From positions 1 through 46,046 of the forward strand of contig NZ_QTZO01000019.1 in the NCBI RefSeq assembly GCF_004025585.1: 46,046 nt of DNA, read 5' to 3'. This document shows, in pieces, positions 34,185 to 42,642 of the stretch; the stretch's first letter is position 1, and the number at the start of each line of letters is the position of its first letter. The position numbers and the translations under genes are program-made. A model generated the notes under the pieces. That model made no database searches. It saw nothing but the letters and a program-made list of their open reading frames with translations, and had not been told where the DNA came from. This stretch comes from Pseudodesulfovibrio sp. S3. Its GTDB lineage: Bacteria; Desulfobacterota; Desulfovibrionia; Desulfovibrionales; Desulfovibrionaceae.

Positions 34185-36041
34185 ATGAGTGATCCTGTTG
34201 AGATTCCAGATGTTCCTCGTGCCGAGATGGAGACGGATATTGTCTGTGTCGGTTTCGGGCCTGCTGCCGGCGGGTTCCTGACCACGTTGACCCGCGGTCT
34301 GATGAACGAGGACGGCACTTTCGTGGCCGAATCCAGGGCCATGCCGGGAATGCCGCCGCAGGTGATCTGCTATGAGCGGGCCGACGATATCGGCTTCGGC
34401 GTCTCGGGCGTGGTCACCAAGGGAAGGGCCATCAGGGCGAGCTTCCCCGATCTCGATCTGTCCCAGATTCCCATGGCCCACGAGGTCACGGAAGAGAAGA
34501 TCCTCTTCCTCAAGGACCCGGTGGGCGCCAGCCGCCGCCCCGGTCTGTTCAAGCTGGCCGACAAGGTGCTGGGCAAGTGGATGGAAGACGATGCCTATGA
34601 GCTTCCTTACATCCCGGCGTTCCTGGAAAAACATCCCGGCATGATCTGTTCCATCGGCCAGCTCAACCAGTGGGTGGGCGGCAACCTGATGGGGACCGGT
34701 ATGGCGCAGATATGGCCTTCCAGTCCCGTGGCCGAGCCGCTCATGGACGGCAGGACCGTCAAGGGTGTGCGCATGGCCGACCAGGGCGTGGACAAGGATG
34801 GTACCCCCGGCGCAGGGTACATGCCCGGCATGGACATGAAGGCCGCCTTGACCGTGGTGGCCGATGGTCCGGTGGGGCCGGTGGGCCTGCACCTGGACCG
34901 CGAACTCGGTTTGCCCGAGGGCAACCACCGGCGTGAGTGGGCCGTAGGCATGAAGTGTGTGGTGGACCTGCCCGAAGGGTGCGACTGGAAACCCGGCACC
35001 GTGTTGCACACCATTGGCTATCCCGAGCCTGAGATTTTCGGATTTTTGTATGTCTACCCCGGCAATGTCGCCTCAATGGGCATTTTCGTGCCTTCCTGGT
35101 TCGACAATCCGGTGCGTACCGCCTATCGCTACATGCAGCATTGGATGCTCCATCCGTATCTGTGGAAGCGTCTTGAGGGCGGCACCATGCGTTCCTGGGG
35201 GGCCAAGTCGCTCAATGAGTCCGGCAAGTGCGGCGAGCCGTTCCTGTGCGGCGACGGGTTTGCCCGCATAGGCGAGGGGTCCGGTTCTACCAATGTGCTC
35301 ACCGGCTCCGGCGTGGACGAGGCCTGGGCCACCGGCGTGCAACTCGGCGAAGCCGTGCTGGAACTGCTCAGGGAAGGCAGGGACTTCACCAAGGAGAACC
35401 TGGAAAACACTTATGTTTCCCGTCGAAGGGCGTCCTGGGTGGAGCGTGAGGCCGAGGTGGCCAAGAAATCCCGCGACGGTTTCACCAAGGGCATCCTCTC
35501 CGGATTCCTTGGCATGGGGCTGACCGGCCTGACCAACGGCTTGATCAATATGCCGGGCAAGGCGTTGAAGCCGCAGGATCGCATCCCGACCGTCGAGGAA
35601 TATTTCAAGGGATACATCCATGAAGGTGAGATTCGGGAGATCCGCGCCGAGTGCGCCAAGAAGGGCGCAAGTCTGCATGACGCGCTCATGGACCGCGTGG
35701 GCTGGCCGGAGATTCCCCTGGACGGCACATTGCTGGTCTCGCATCAGGACGCGCTGCTCATGGGCGGCAAGGTCCAGGCCAATCCCGGTTATGGCGACCA
35801 TGTCCGTTTTGCGGACCCCGCCGTCTGCGCCGTCTGCCGCGAACAGGTCTGTATCGAGGCATGTTCGGGCCAGGCTATTTACGCTAATCCCGAGGGAGGC
35901 ACTCCTCTTTTCGATCGGGAAAAATGCGTGCATTGTGGCGCATGTCTTTGGAATTGCAGCAAGTCCGACCCCAAGGACACTGAGCGCACGAATGTTAAGT
36001 TTCGGGGCGGTTCCGGCGGGCTGCATTCCGTGGAGAATTAG
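34185..36041 (+). CDS. ETF:quinone oxidoreductase-like FAD/4Fe-4S protein
   Basis: Flavoprotein of 618 residues resembling electron-transfer flavoprotein:quinone oxidoreductase (FixC-FixX type in one chain). The N-terminus has an FAD Rossmann motif, DIVCVGFGPAAGGFLTTL (about 18-35). The middle resembles the GG-reductase/FixC fold (GDGFARIGEGSGSTNVLTGSGVDEAW, in the FAD-closing position). The C-terminus is a ferredoxin domain with CAVCREQVCIEAC (about 547-559) and CVHCGACLWNC (about 581-591), enough cysteines for one or two clusters. It should pass electrons from the ETF of the next two genes to membrane quinone. The Shine-Dalgarno comes from the repeat tail. A ~300-base gap with another repeat follows. 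Confidence 0.85.
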   Translation: MSDPVEIPDVPRAEMETDIVCVGFGPAAGGFLTTLTRGLMNEDGTFVAESRAMPGMPPQVICYERADDIGFGVSGVVTKGRAIRASFPDLDLSQIPMAHEVTEEKILFLKDPVGASRRPGLFKLADKVLGKWMEDDAYELPYIPAFLEKHPGMICSIGQLNQWVGGNLMGTGMAQIWPSSPVAEPLMDGRTVKGVRMADQGVDKDGTPGAGYMPGMDMKAALTVVADGPVGPVGLHLDRELGLPEGNHRREWAVGMKCVVDLPEGCDWKPGTVLHTIGYPEPEIFGFLYVYPGNVASMGIFVPSWFDNPVRTAYRYMQHWMLHPYLWKRLEGGTMRSWGAKSLNESGKCGEPFLCGDGFARIGEGSGSTNVLTGSGVDEAWATGVQLGEAVLELLREGRDFTKENLENTYVSRRRASWVEREAEVAKKSRDGFTKGILSGFLGMGLTGLTNGLINMPGKALKPQDRIPTVEEYFKGYIHEGEIREIRAECAKKGASLHDALMDRVGWPEIPLDGTLLVSHQDALLMGGKVQANPGYGDHVRFADPAVCAVCREQVCIEACSGQAIYANPEGGTPLFDREKCVHCGACLWNCSKSDPKDTERTNVKFRGGSGGLHSVEN

Positions 36042-36340
36042 AGTAAAGACAGGATCGAACCGCCTGCGGCGGGATCGGTCGGGTGATTTCGTCTCTCCGA
36101 ACCGTGCGGGCTGGAACCCCATGTCGCCTTGGGCGAAGTGTTTCATTGAAAAGAAGTCGTACTGACGCGGCCAAAGATCCCCGCGAAGCGCGACAAAAAG
36201 TTTTGGAGATTCTTAAGAACCTTTTTCAAAAGGTTCTTAAGCCGCCGGAGGCACCCTCCGCACAGCGGACCGTAGCCGAAGGCAATGAATGGACGGCATG
36301 AGAAATACGATTGCCGCCACTAATCTAAGGAGAACATTGA
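36042..36340. other. Intergenic region before etfB
   Basis: This 299-base stretch has no credible gene. It contains hairpin repeat copy 3 (36195-36253) and, before etfB, the Shine-Dalgarno AAGGAG (about 36327-36332). I see no promoter with confidence, so the etf genes may be read from the upstream message. Confidence 0.45.
36195..36253 (+). repeat. Intergenic hairpin repeat, copy 3
   Basis: AAAAGTTTTGGAGATT is followed by a perfect palindrome, CTTAAGAACCTTTT (36212-36225), TC, AAAAGGTTCTTAAG (36228-36241), and the tail CCGCCGGAGGCA (36242-36253). It matches copy 2 in order and sequence. Here the tail is about 88 bases from the next start codon and cannot serve as its ribosome binding site. 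Confidence 0.8.
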
Positions 36341-37150
36341 ATGGGTAGTGAATTCCACATCGTGGTCTGCGGCTCCATCGTACCGGACCCGCTCCAGACG
36401 CTTGCCCCCCAGGACGGTCCTGCCGGTCCGACCTTGAAAAATGAAATGATGCTTCCCGCCGTGCTCGACCCCTGGGCCGGACACGCTCTTTACGAGGCCG
36501 CCAACCTGGCTGCCAAGAATCCCGGAAGCCAGGTCTGGCTTGTCAGCCTCGGCCCCAAGGCCAAGCTCCAGCAGGTCATGATGTCCGTGGCGCAGAAAGT
36601 GCCGTTCCAGTTGGTGGTGGCCGACGGCTCCGCTTCCGGGTTCGTGGACAGCTATGAGACCGCCAAGATCCTGGCCGACACCATTGATGGCGTTGCCGGG
36701 TTGGACAAGTCCAAGCTGTTGCTTTTCGGCGGCTGGCAGTCTGCCTCGCGCGGTTCCGGCGCGGTCATGCAGATGGTTGGCGAACTGCTCGGCGTGACCG
36801 AACAGTTTCAGGGTGTGGACAGGATCACCGTGGCCGATGATGGCTCCATCGAGGTGCTTGAGCGCGTGGAAGGCGGGGCTTATCAGAAGTCCGTGGTTGA
36901 CGGTGCGCCCGCAGCTTTTGGCTGGGCCACCGGCGAACTGCCCGAACCTCCGAACAATCCCCAGATCGGTATGCAGAACATGCAGAAGAACATGCCCGCT
37001 TTGATGCAGGCCAAGCCTGCAGACCTGTCCGGTTCCAGCTTGTCCTTCGCCTCGGTGCAGGTGCCGCAACAGCGGCGCGAGACCCGCATCGTCAAGGACA
37101 TGCCGGTGGATGACATGGCCAAAGAAATCGTCGAATGGATCAAGGGTTAA
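36341..37150 (+). CDS. etfB: Electron transfer flavoprotein beta subunit
   Basis: Small ETF subunit of 269 residues, partner of the alpha subunit encoded next. The family pattern includes LDPWAGHALYEAANLA (about 43-58), VWLVSLGPKAKLQQVM (about 65-80) and LLLFGGWQSASRGSGAVMQMVGELLG (about 126-151), the region that binds AMP in canonical ETFs. It is divergent from housekeeping EtfB. AAGGAG lies 8 bases before ATG 36341. The etfA start follows after 10 bases. Confidence 0.88.
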   Translation: MGSEFHIVVCGSIVPDPLQTLAPQDGPAGPTLKNEMMLPAVLDPWAGHALYEAANLAAKNPGSQVWLVSLGPKAKLQQVMMSVAQKVPFQLVVADGSASGFVDSYETAKILADTIDGVAGLDKSKLLLFGGWQSASRGSGAVMQMVGELLGVTEQFQGVDRITVADDGSIEVLERVEGGAYQKSVVDGAPAAFGWATGELPEPPNNPQIGMQNMQKNMPALMQAKPADLSGSSLSFASVQVPQQRRETRIVKDMPVDDMAKEIVEWIKG

Positions 37151-37160
37151 GGGGGTTGTC

Positions 37161-38171
37161 ATGACAGTTTTGTATCTTGCACACACCGAATGCGACAATT
37201 CCCTGCACAAGTCTGCCCTTGAGGCGTTGACTGCTGCCAAGGCCCTGGCCGAGGGGTTGGGTGCTGATTTGGCCGTGGGTCTCATCGGCGCTGATATCAC
37301 TGCCGCCGCCGACGCCATAGGCGGATGCGGCGCGAAATTTTACGGCGTGTCCGGCGGAGACTTTGCGGACGGCCGGTATGCTTCCGATCTGGCCGCAGCC
37401 GAGGCCGTAGCCAAGGCCTGCTCCGCAGAGATCGTGGTGGCTCCGGCCACTTCCCGTTTCAGCCGAGCCCTGCCGGGGCTGGCCATCCGTCTGAACGGTC
37501 GCGTGGACACCCACCTGTCCGGCCTGGACGTGGTGGAGGGCAAGCCTGTCGCCAAGCGCTGGTTCTATCGCCAGCGCATGGAAGGCACCCTGACCCGTGA
37601 AGAGCGCCCCTGGGTGCTGACTCTGGACTCGGGTTGCGCTGAAGCCTTTTCCGGCGCCGGTTCCGCGGATGTCGAGAATGTGGCTGTTGACGTTTCCGGT
37701 GTGCGCACCCGGATCGCGGGCATGGAGTGCGTATCCGAGGATGCGCAGACCATTCGTCCGGATGCCGCGCTGCTCCTTGTGGCCGGTGCTGGCTGGACCA
37801 AGAAGCAGGCCGACGGCGCCACCCATGTGGAAGTGGCCGAGGAAACCATCATGAGCTTCCTGACCGCCACCAAGAGTTCGCTTGGTTCCTCCAAGTCCCT
37901 GGTGGACATCTCCGGCGAGGGCGGTGCGGTCATATCCTTTTTGACGCACATGCATCAGGTCGGCCAGACCGGTGCCACGCCGCGCCATCCCAAGGGATTG
38001 TCCACCTGTTGCCACGGTGAGGAGCCGCATGTTGTCGGCTGGCGTTTTATCAAGGAACGTCGGGCCATCAACACCGATGCCGGCTGCGGATGGGCTCAGG
38101 GCAAGTGTGATGTTCTCTATGTCGGCGATGCCTTTGCCATTATGGAGAAGGTCAACGCACTGCTTGGCTAA
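37161..38171 (+). CDS. etfA: Electron transfer flavoprotein alpha subunit (divergent)
   Basis: Large, FAD-binding ETF subunit of 336 residues. The N-terminal domain is ETF-like, and the C-terminal FAD domain keeps HQVGQTG (about 270-276) and an AINTDAG segment. The usual SGAIQH-type FAD loop is replaced by LSTCCHGEEPHVVGWRFI, and the following region has two more Cys (GCGWAQGKCD). AAGGGGG lies before ATG 37161. The open frame runs on to 37110, inside etfB, without family similarity. With etfB, the dehydrogenase and the oxidoreductase it forms a self-contained electron-transfer module. It ends at a strong terminator. Confidence 0.85.
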   Translation: MTVLYLAHTECDNSLHKSALEALTAAKALAEGLGADLAVGLIGADITAAADAIGGCGAKFYGVSGGDFADGRYASDLAAAEAVAKACSAEIVVAPATSRFSRALPGLAIRLNGRVDTHLSGLDVVEGKPVAKRWFYRQRMEGTLTREERPWVLTLDSGCAEAFSGAGSADVENVAVDVSGVRTRIAGMECVSEDAQTIRPDAALLLVAGAGWTKKQADGATHVEVAEETIMSFLTATKSSLGSSKSLVDISGEGGAVISFLTHMHQVGQTGATPRHPKGLSTCCHGEEPHVVGWRFIKERRAINTDAGCGWAQGKCDVLYVGDAFAIMEKVNALLG

Positions 38172-38193
38172 TCCCGGCGAATACGTGATAAAT

Positions 38194-38224
38194 GAAGCCG
38201 CACCTGCTAAGCAGGTGCGGCTTC
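38194..38224 (+). terminator. Terminator of the acyl-CoA dehydrogenase/ETF cluster
   Basis: GAAGCCGCACCTGC (38194-38207) pairs perfectly with GCAGGTGCGGCTTC (38211-38224) around a TAA loop, followed by TTCATTG. The 14-base-pair stem lies 22 bases after etfA. Confidence 0.8.
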
Positions 38225-38255
38225 TTCATTGACGTTTATCAGGTAGGAGTATCCC

Positions 38256-38663
38256 ATGAAACGTATAGTAATCGTCTTCATCTTTGCTCTCGTGGCTGCG
38301 GGCCTGATTTTCTATATGAATCTCGATCCGTCCATGCCTACCGGATACATGTCCATGAGCGCTGTCCAGGCCCAAACCGAGCTGGCCAGGACTCGGGAGG
38401 CGCACATCCTCGACATCCGCACCCCGGCCGAGTTCGCTGAGGGACATATCGAGAACGCGGTGAATCTGGATTTCTACAGGCAGGATTTTAGCAACGATCT
38501 CGGAAAATTGGATAAGAATGCGCTCTATTTCATCTATTGTCGTTCCGGGAACCGGAGTTCCCAGGCCCTGGCCATTTTGAATAAACTGGGATTCACCAGA
38601 ATCTGGCATCTGAAAGACGGCATCAATGATTGGAAGCGGGAAGGACTGCCTTTGTTCAGGTAG
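38256..38663 (+). CDS. Membrane-anchored rhodanese-like protein
   Basis: Single-domain rhodanese of 135 residues. Residues about 4-20 form an uncleaved membrane anchor or signal peptide (IVIVFIFALVAAGLIFY), placing the domain in the periplasm. The rhodanese fold shows ILDIRTPAEFAEGHIENAVN (about 51-70) and the active-site loop YCRSGNRSSQA, with the catalytic Cys near 95. It can bind a persulfide, fitting sulfur transfer in a sulfate reducer. The partner is unknown. AGGAG lies before ATG 38256. The preceding terminator makes it a separate unit, and it converges on the sensor kinase gene. Confidence 0.9.
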   Translation: MKRIVIVFIFALVAAGLIFYMNLDPSMPTGYMSMSAVQAQTELARTREAHILDIRTPAEFAEGHIENAVNLDFYRQDFSNDLGKLDKNALYFIYCRSGNRSSQALAILNKLGFTRIWHLKDGINDWKREGLPLFR

Positions 38664-38666
38664 GTT

Positions 38667-40709
38667 TTACCCGGCCAGAATCCGTCTGATGGTGCAGAGC
38701 AGGTCAGTGGCTTCAAAGGGTTTTGTGACCACGTCGTCCATGCCCGCTTCAAGAAAGCGTTGCCTGTCGTTCTTGCCGGCAAAGGCGGTCAGACCGATGA
38801 TCGGGGTGTCGCTGCGTATGCCGTCGGCCGCGCCGGAGCGGATGATTTCCGTTACCTGAAGGCCGTTGATGACAGGCATTTGCACATCCATGAGCACAAG
38901 GTCGTACTGCCCCTGAATCAGGGCATCGATGGCATGTTGTCCGTTGCCCACCACGGTGGCATGATGGCCGTTTTTCTTGAGGATGCGGGAGGTCACCAGG
39001 GCGTTGACCTGTTCGTCTTCTGCCACGAGGATGTTCAGGGGGCGTGCATCGTTGTCTGCGCTCGTATCGGCGATGACGCAGGAGCCGCCCTTGGCGTCCC
39101 GCAGAAGAAAGGGAAGGGTGAGCGTGAAGGTGCTTCCCCGGTTCGGCTGGCTTTTCAGGGTGATCCCGCCGCCCATGAGCGTGGTCAATTCGCGTGAAAT
39201 CGAGAGGCCCAGCCCCATGCCGCCATATCTTTTTGTCAGGTAGTCTTCTCCGAGCATGAAGCTTTCGAAGATGGCTTCTTGCTTGTCTTCGTGGATGCCG
39301 ATGCCGGAATCAGTCACTATGAAGCGGATTTCCGCCATGTCGCCGAACAGTCCGGTGGTGGTGGATGTCCTGGAAACCTTGATTGAGACGTGGCCCTCTT
39401 CAGTGAACTTGATGGCATTGAATACGAGATTGATCAGGATTTGGCGAAATTTGTCCACGTCGCCGTTGACCTCGACCGGGACATTGCCGTCAACGTCACA
39501 GGTCAGTCGGAGGTTTTTCTGTTCGGCTTGGATGACCAGGGGTTTGATCACGGATTCGATGGTGTCCGGGAGGTTGAAATTCATCGGTGTCAGGGTAATC
39601 CCGCCCGACTCGATGCTGGACAGGTCGAGCAGGGAGGTCATCACCTTGGACAGGTGCATGCTCGCCTCCAGGGAAAGCGTCAGGTATTCCTTCTGCTCAT
39701 CCGTGATCTCGGTTCCCAACAGGATCTGGGTCATGCCCATGATGCCGTTCAGCGGGGTGCGCAGTTCGTGGCTCATGTTGGCCAGGAACTGGCTTTTGGC
39801 CCGGTTGGCATTTTCCGCCGTCTTCATGGCCTTGATCAGATCCGTTTCCATCCGTTTGCGTTCAATGATGCGGCTGACGCCTTCCATGATCAGTGAGAGC
39901 TGAACCACGTCGGCTTCGGTATATTCCTCTTCCTTGTTGCCGACCCCGGCAACGAGAGTGATATGACCGTTTTCCAGGATGGGTAGGTTCATGTGCCGCT
40001 TTATGAGAACATGTCCTTCTGGGCATCCCCGTTTGTCCGGACTGGTGGCGTAATCGTTTGTAATAATGGGTTTCCGCTGCCTGATCGCCTCGCCCCACAA
40101 GCCTGTTTCGGAAGCCTTGAAGCTGGCTGGCCGGTTGCAGGCACCGTACTGTCCGAGGATTCCTGCCGTACAGGCTTGCAGGGTCAACTCGGTCTCTGCC
40201 TCGTTCATGAGGCATATGTATCCGATCTGGCTGCCGGTCATTGTCACGCCGTGGTCCAGAGCGAATTGAAGGATATCCTGCTCGGTTTGATCGAGCTGTT
40301 GGGAGAGTGAGTAAAGGAGTTTGAACCGCTGTTCGTCCAGGGAGGCTTTTCGTTCCCGTTCTTTTCTATGAGTTATGTCCCGGATCATGAATACGTCCAG
40401 CACTGCTGCCTCCATGGTCAGGGTGCGTGAGCGAATGGCCACGGGAACCTTGTTGCCGCGTTTGGTGGTCAACGAGTGTTCGACTGTTTCACCGCCTGTA
40501 CCGAAGATCTGCTCGGGGAGTGTGGGAATAATGTCGGCTGGAGCCAGGGTGATCAATTCTTCCCGTGTATAGCCGAGCATTTTGCAGATCGCGTGGTTGG
40601 CTTCGATGATTCGGGCCCCGGCTCCTCCTTTTCCATCGGCACGGGAGGCAAATGCACCGTCAGGCTCTTGCAGTTGGAGAATGTTTTTCAAAAGCATGTC
40701 GTGGGTCAT
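38667..40709 (-). CDS. Hybrid sensor histidine kinase (PAS-GAF-HisKA-HATPase-REC)
   Basis: Cytoplasmic signalling protein of 680 residues with no membrane segment. In order it has PAS (about 25-125, with IIEANHAICKMLGYTREELI), a GAF-like domain (about 145-290), HisKA with SHELRTPLNGIMGM (His near 311), a HATPase with N box (INLVFNAIKF) and G boxes (DSGIGI, GGMGLGLSI), and a C-terminal receiver with DLVLMDVQMP (Asp near 604). ATG 40709 lies just after the response-regulator stop. The frame continues upstream inside that gene, but this part overlaps it. It is probably co-transcribed with the regulator, forming a phosphorelay. The signal is unknown. Confidence 0.9.
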   Translation of the reverse strand: MTHDMLLKNILQLQEPDGAFASRADGKGGAGARIIEANHAICKMLGYTREELITLAPADIIPTLPEQIFGTGGETVEHSLTTKRGNKVPVAIRSRTLTMEAAVLDVFMIRDITHRKERERKASLDEQRFKLLYSLSQQLDQTEQDILQFALDHGVTMTGSQIGYICLMNEAETELTLQACTAGILGQYGACNRPASFKASETGLWGEAIRQRKPIITNDYATSPDKRGCPEGHVLIKRHMNLPILENGHITLVAGVGNKEEEYTEADVVQLSLIMEGVSRIIERKRMETDLIKAMKTAENANRAKSQFLANMSHELRTPLNGIMGMTQILLGTEITDEQKEYLTLSLEASMHLSKVMTSLLDLSSIESGGITLTPMNFNLPDTIESVIKPLVIQAEQKNLRLTCDVDGNVPVEVNGDVDKFRQILINLVFNAIKFTEEGHVSIKVSRTSTTTGLFGDMAEIRFIVTDSGIGIHEDKQEAIFESFMLGEDYLTKRYGGMGLGLSISRELTTLMGGGITLKSQPNRGSTFTLTLPFLLRDAKGGSCVIADTSADNDARPLNILVAEDEQVNALVTSRILKKNGHHATVVGNGQHAIDALIQGQYDLVLMDVQMPVINGLQVTEIIRSGAADGIRSDTPIIGLTAFAGKNDRQRFLEAGMDDVVTKPFEATDLLCTIRRILAG

Positions 40710-40713
40710 GAGC

Positions 40714-41142
40714 TTACCGGTCTCCCAATATGCGAGCGACGCATTCAAGAAGCGCCGCTTTTCTGACGGGTTTGGGCAGAAAGTCGGTGCATCCTGCTTT
40801 GGCAGAGCAGTCCCTGTCCTCGGGCAAGTCATTGGCGGATATGGTCACGATGGGCGTGGGCCGGAGGTTGTTGGCCTGTTCATGGGCGCGGATTTCCCGG
40901 GTCGCGTCAAGCCCGTCCATCAAGGGCATGAAGATGTCCATGAGTACCAGGTCGTAAGCCCCGGCCTTGTATGCCGCAACAGCCTCCCGCCCGTTTTTCG
41001 CGAAAACGAGCCGGGAGTTCATTCCCTTGAAGAAAAGGGAAAAGAGCGCCTGACTGGACTCCGAATCCTCGGCGATGAGGATGGTGACCGGGTCTTCAGA
41101 TGGTTTATCGGCGGTCTCGTCGCCAGTTGCAGCCCCTTGCAT
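40714..41142 (-). CDS. Single-domain response regulator
   Basis: Receiver protein of 142 residues without an output domain. VTILIAEDSESSQALFSLFF carries the acidic pair, DLVLMDIFMPLMDGL has the phospho-acceptor Asp near 72, and DFLPKPV has the conserved Lys. The first 25 residues are hydrophilic. ATG 41142 has AAGGAG 8 bases upstream. A TTG at 41172 is in frame but has no Shine-Dalgarno. It ends 4 bases before the hybrid kinase starts, so the two should work together. Confidence 0.88.
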   Translation of the reverse strand: MQGAATGDETADKPSEDPVTILIAEDSESSQALFSLFFKGMNSRLVFAKNGREAVAAYKAGAYDLVLMDIFMPLMDGLDATREIRAHEQANNLRPTPIVTISANDLPEDRDCSAKAGCTDFLPKPVRKAALLECVARILGDR

Positions 41143-41221
41143 GCGCGGCTCTCCTTCCTGCTTCTCTTTCAATCGTGCTCTGTGAGAGAGAATATATATG
41201 CGAAATATTTCTCGGAGTCTT

Positions 41222-41635
41222 CTAAAAGGTCAATTGTTGCCAGCCGGTCTTGAGCATCTTGGTGAAGGGGTCACCCACATAGACAACTTCAGTACCCAAG
41301 GCCTCGAGTGTATCGGCCACCCCGTAGTTTTCGGCACAGGAGCGGCAGGTCCAGACCTCCACGCCGTCGGCCATCATTTCCCGCAGCCGGTTCTGGATAT
41401 GCGTATTCTCCGAGGCGAGCTTGGCGGACGGTCCCCATATGATGAGCCGGACCTGCTTCCACCACTGTTTTTTCAGGGAGTTGTGCGCGTACATGAAGGC
41501 CAGGTTGTCGGCCACTTCCGGGTCGGAGGAACTCCAGACGATGCAGAGTGAATCATGGGCGGGCATTTCGTTCATGGCTTTCTCGGTTTGGTTTTTTTCA
41601 AGGATGGAGATGCCGTGTTCGGCATATGTATTCAT
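41222..41635 (-). CDS. DsrE-like family protein
   Basis: Small cytoplasmic protein of up to 137 residues. The segments CIVWSSSDPEVADNLAFMYA, QVRLIIWGPSAKLA and VEVWTCRSCAENYGVADTL fit the DsrE/DsrF-like fold used in sulfur transfer, with a CxxC pair near the position of the family's active Cys. The start is uncertain. ATG 41635 is the longest, and ATG 41575 or 41566 would start nearer the conserved part. It is on the same strand as the two-component genes but upstream of them, and may be co-transcribed. The specific role is unknown. Confidence 0.75.
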   Translation of the reverse strand: MNTYAEHGISILEKNQTEKAMNEMPAHDSLCIVWSSSDPEVADNLAFMYAHNSLKKQWWKQVRLIIWGPSAKLASENTHIQNRLREMMADGVEVWTCRSCAENYGVADTLEALGTEVVYVGDPFTKMLKTGWQQLTF

Positions 41636-41764
41636 AGTCAATCATGGCTGACCGGGCAAGGTCCATAAGCCGGTATCGGAAATACGGAATGGGGTATCCG
41701 GCAAAGTTATTGGACCCTGGTGAAGGCATGGCGGTACGAATACAAAAAAGACCGGAGGTTTCCA

Positions 41765-42343
41765 ATGAGTTCAGCATTGCTTTTGATCGATATACAGAAT
41801 GATTATTTCCCTGGCGGCCGCATGGAATTGGAGGGAAGCGTGGAGGCGGCGGAAAAGGCGGCGGTTGTCCTGACCCAGTTCCGGGATCGCGGCCTTCCCG
41901 TGTTTCATGTCCGGCACGAGTCCCTGCAGAAAGGAGCAACGTTTTTCCTGCCCGGAACGGATGGGGCGGATATCCATTCCATTGTGTTTCCACTGGCAGG
42001 AGAAGTTGTCATAACAAAACATTATCCCAACAGTTTTCGTGAAACCGACCTGCTTGCCAGGCTTGAGGCCGCCGGGATCACCCGGTTGGTGGTGGCGGGA
42101 ATGATGACGCACATGTGTGTGGACGCCGGAGTGCGAGCCGCAACGGACTATGGTTTTGCCTGTGCCGTTCTTTCGGATGCCACGGCCACCCGTGCCCTGG
42201 AGTTCCACGGTCAGGTTCTTTCGGCGGCCCAGGTTCACGGGTCTTTTCTCGCCGCCCTTGGCATGGCCTATGCCAAGGTTATTCCAAGCGCCGACGTGTC
42301 CTCCTGGCTGCAAGCCGGGTCCTTGAGGCAGGTACGGGGCTAG
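41765..42343 (+). CDS. Isochorismatase family cysteine hydrolase
   Basis: Cysteine hydrolase of 192 residues. The catalytic triad is visible: Asp in LLLIDIQNDYF (about 9), Lys in VITKHYPNSF (about 84) and Cys in MTHMCVDAGVRAA (about 118). The second motif, VAGMMTHMCVD, is typical. Members hydrolyse amides or vinyl ethers, such as nicotinamide or isochorismate. No siderophore or NAD genes are nearby, so the substrate is open. GGAGG lies 6 bases before ATG 41765. It converges on hgcB with a 1-base gap. Confidence 0.9.
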   Translation: MSSALLLIDIQNDYFPGGRMELEGSVEAAEKAAVVLTQFRDRGLPVFHVRHESLQKGATFFLPGTDGADIHSIVFPLAGEVVITKHYPNSFRETDLLARLEAAGITRLVVAGMMTHMCVDAGVRAATDYGFACAVLSDATATRALEFHGQVLSAAQVHGSFLAALGMAYAKVIPSADVSSWLQAGSLRQVRG

Positions 42344-42344
42344 G

Positions 42345-42632
42345 TTAGCAACATCCTGTACTGACTTTCTTTTCTGTGAGCTTGTGGAGCCAGAGGGAGA
42401 TGATGTAGGAAGCGCAGCCCACGCCGGGTGTGACGGTGATGGCCGCTGTCGGACAGTTTTGGGCGCAGGCTCCGCACTCCATGCAGGCGTTGAAGTCGAC
42501 GACGTCCGCTTTCTTGTCCTGTGTTGTCAGTACGCGATGCGGACAGACCGTGACGCACAGCCCGCAGCCGATGCATTTCCCGGTATCAATTTTTAAGGTG
42601 GAGATGTCGTCAATATATCTGAATTCTTTCAT
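42345..42632 (-). CDS. hgcB: Ferredoxin HgcB of mercury methylation
   Basis: Ferredoxin of 95 residues that reduces the corrinoid of HgcA during mercury methylation. Two 4Fe-4S motifs are seen, CIGCGLCVTVC (Cys 20, 23, 26, 30) and CMECGACAQNC (Cys 50, 53, 56, 60). The extra Cys of HgcB are also present: Cys 73 in PGVGCASY and a terminal Cys94-Cys95 pair. These are established as important for HgcB function. GAGGAG lies about 7 bases before ATG 42632, which is 10 bases after the hgcA stop, so the pair is co-translated. An in-frame start at 42662 would overlap hgcA and is not preferred. Confidence 0.93.
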   Translation of the reverse strand: MKEFRYIDDISTLKIDTGKCIGCGLCVTVCPHRVLTTQDKKADVVDFNACMECGACAQNCPTAAITVTPGVGCASYIISLWLHKLTEKKVSTGCC

Positions 42633-42642
42633 GATTTTCTCC

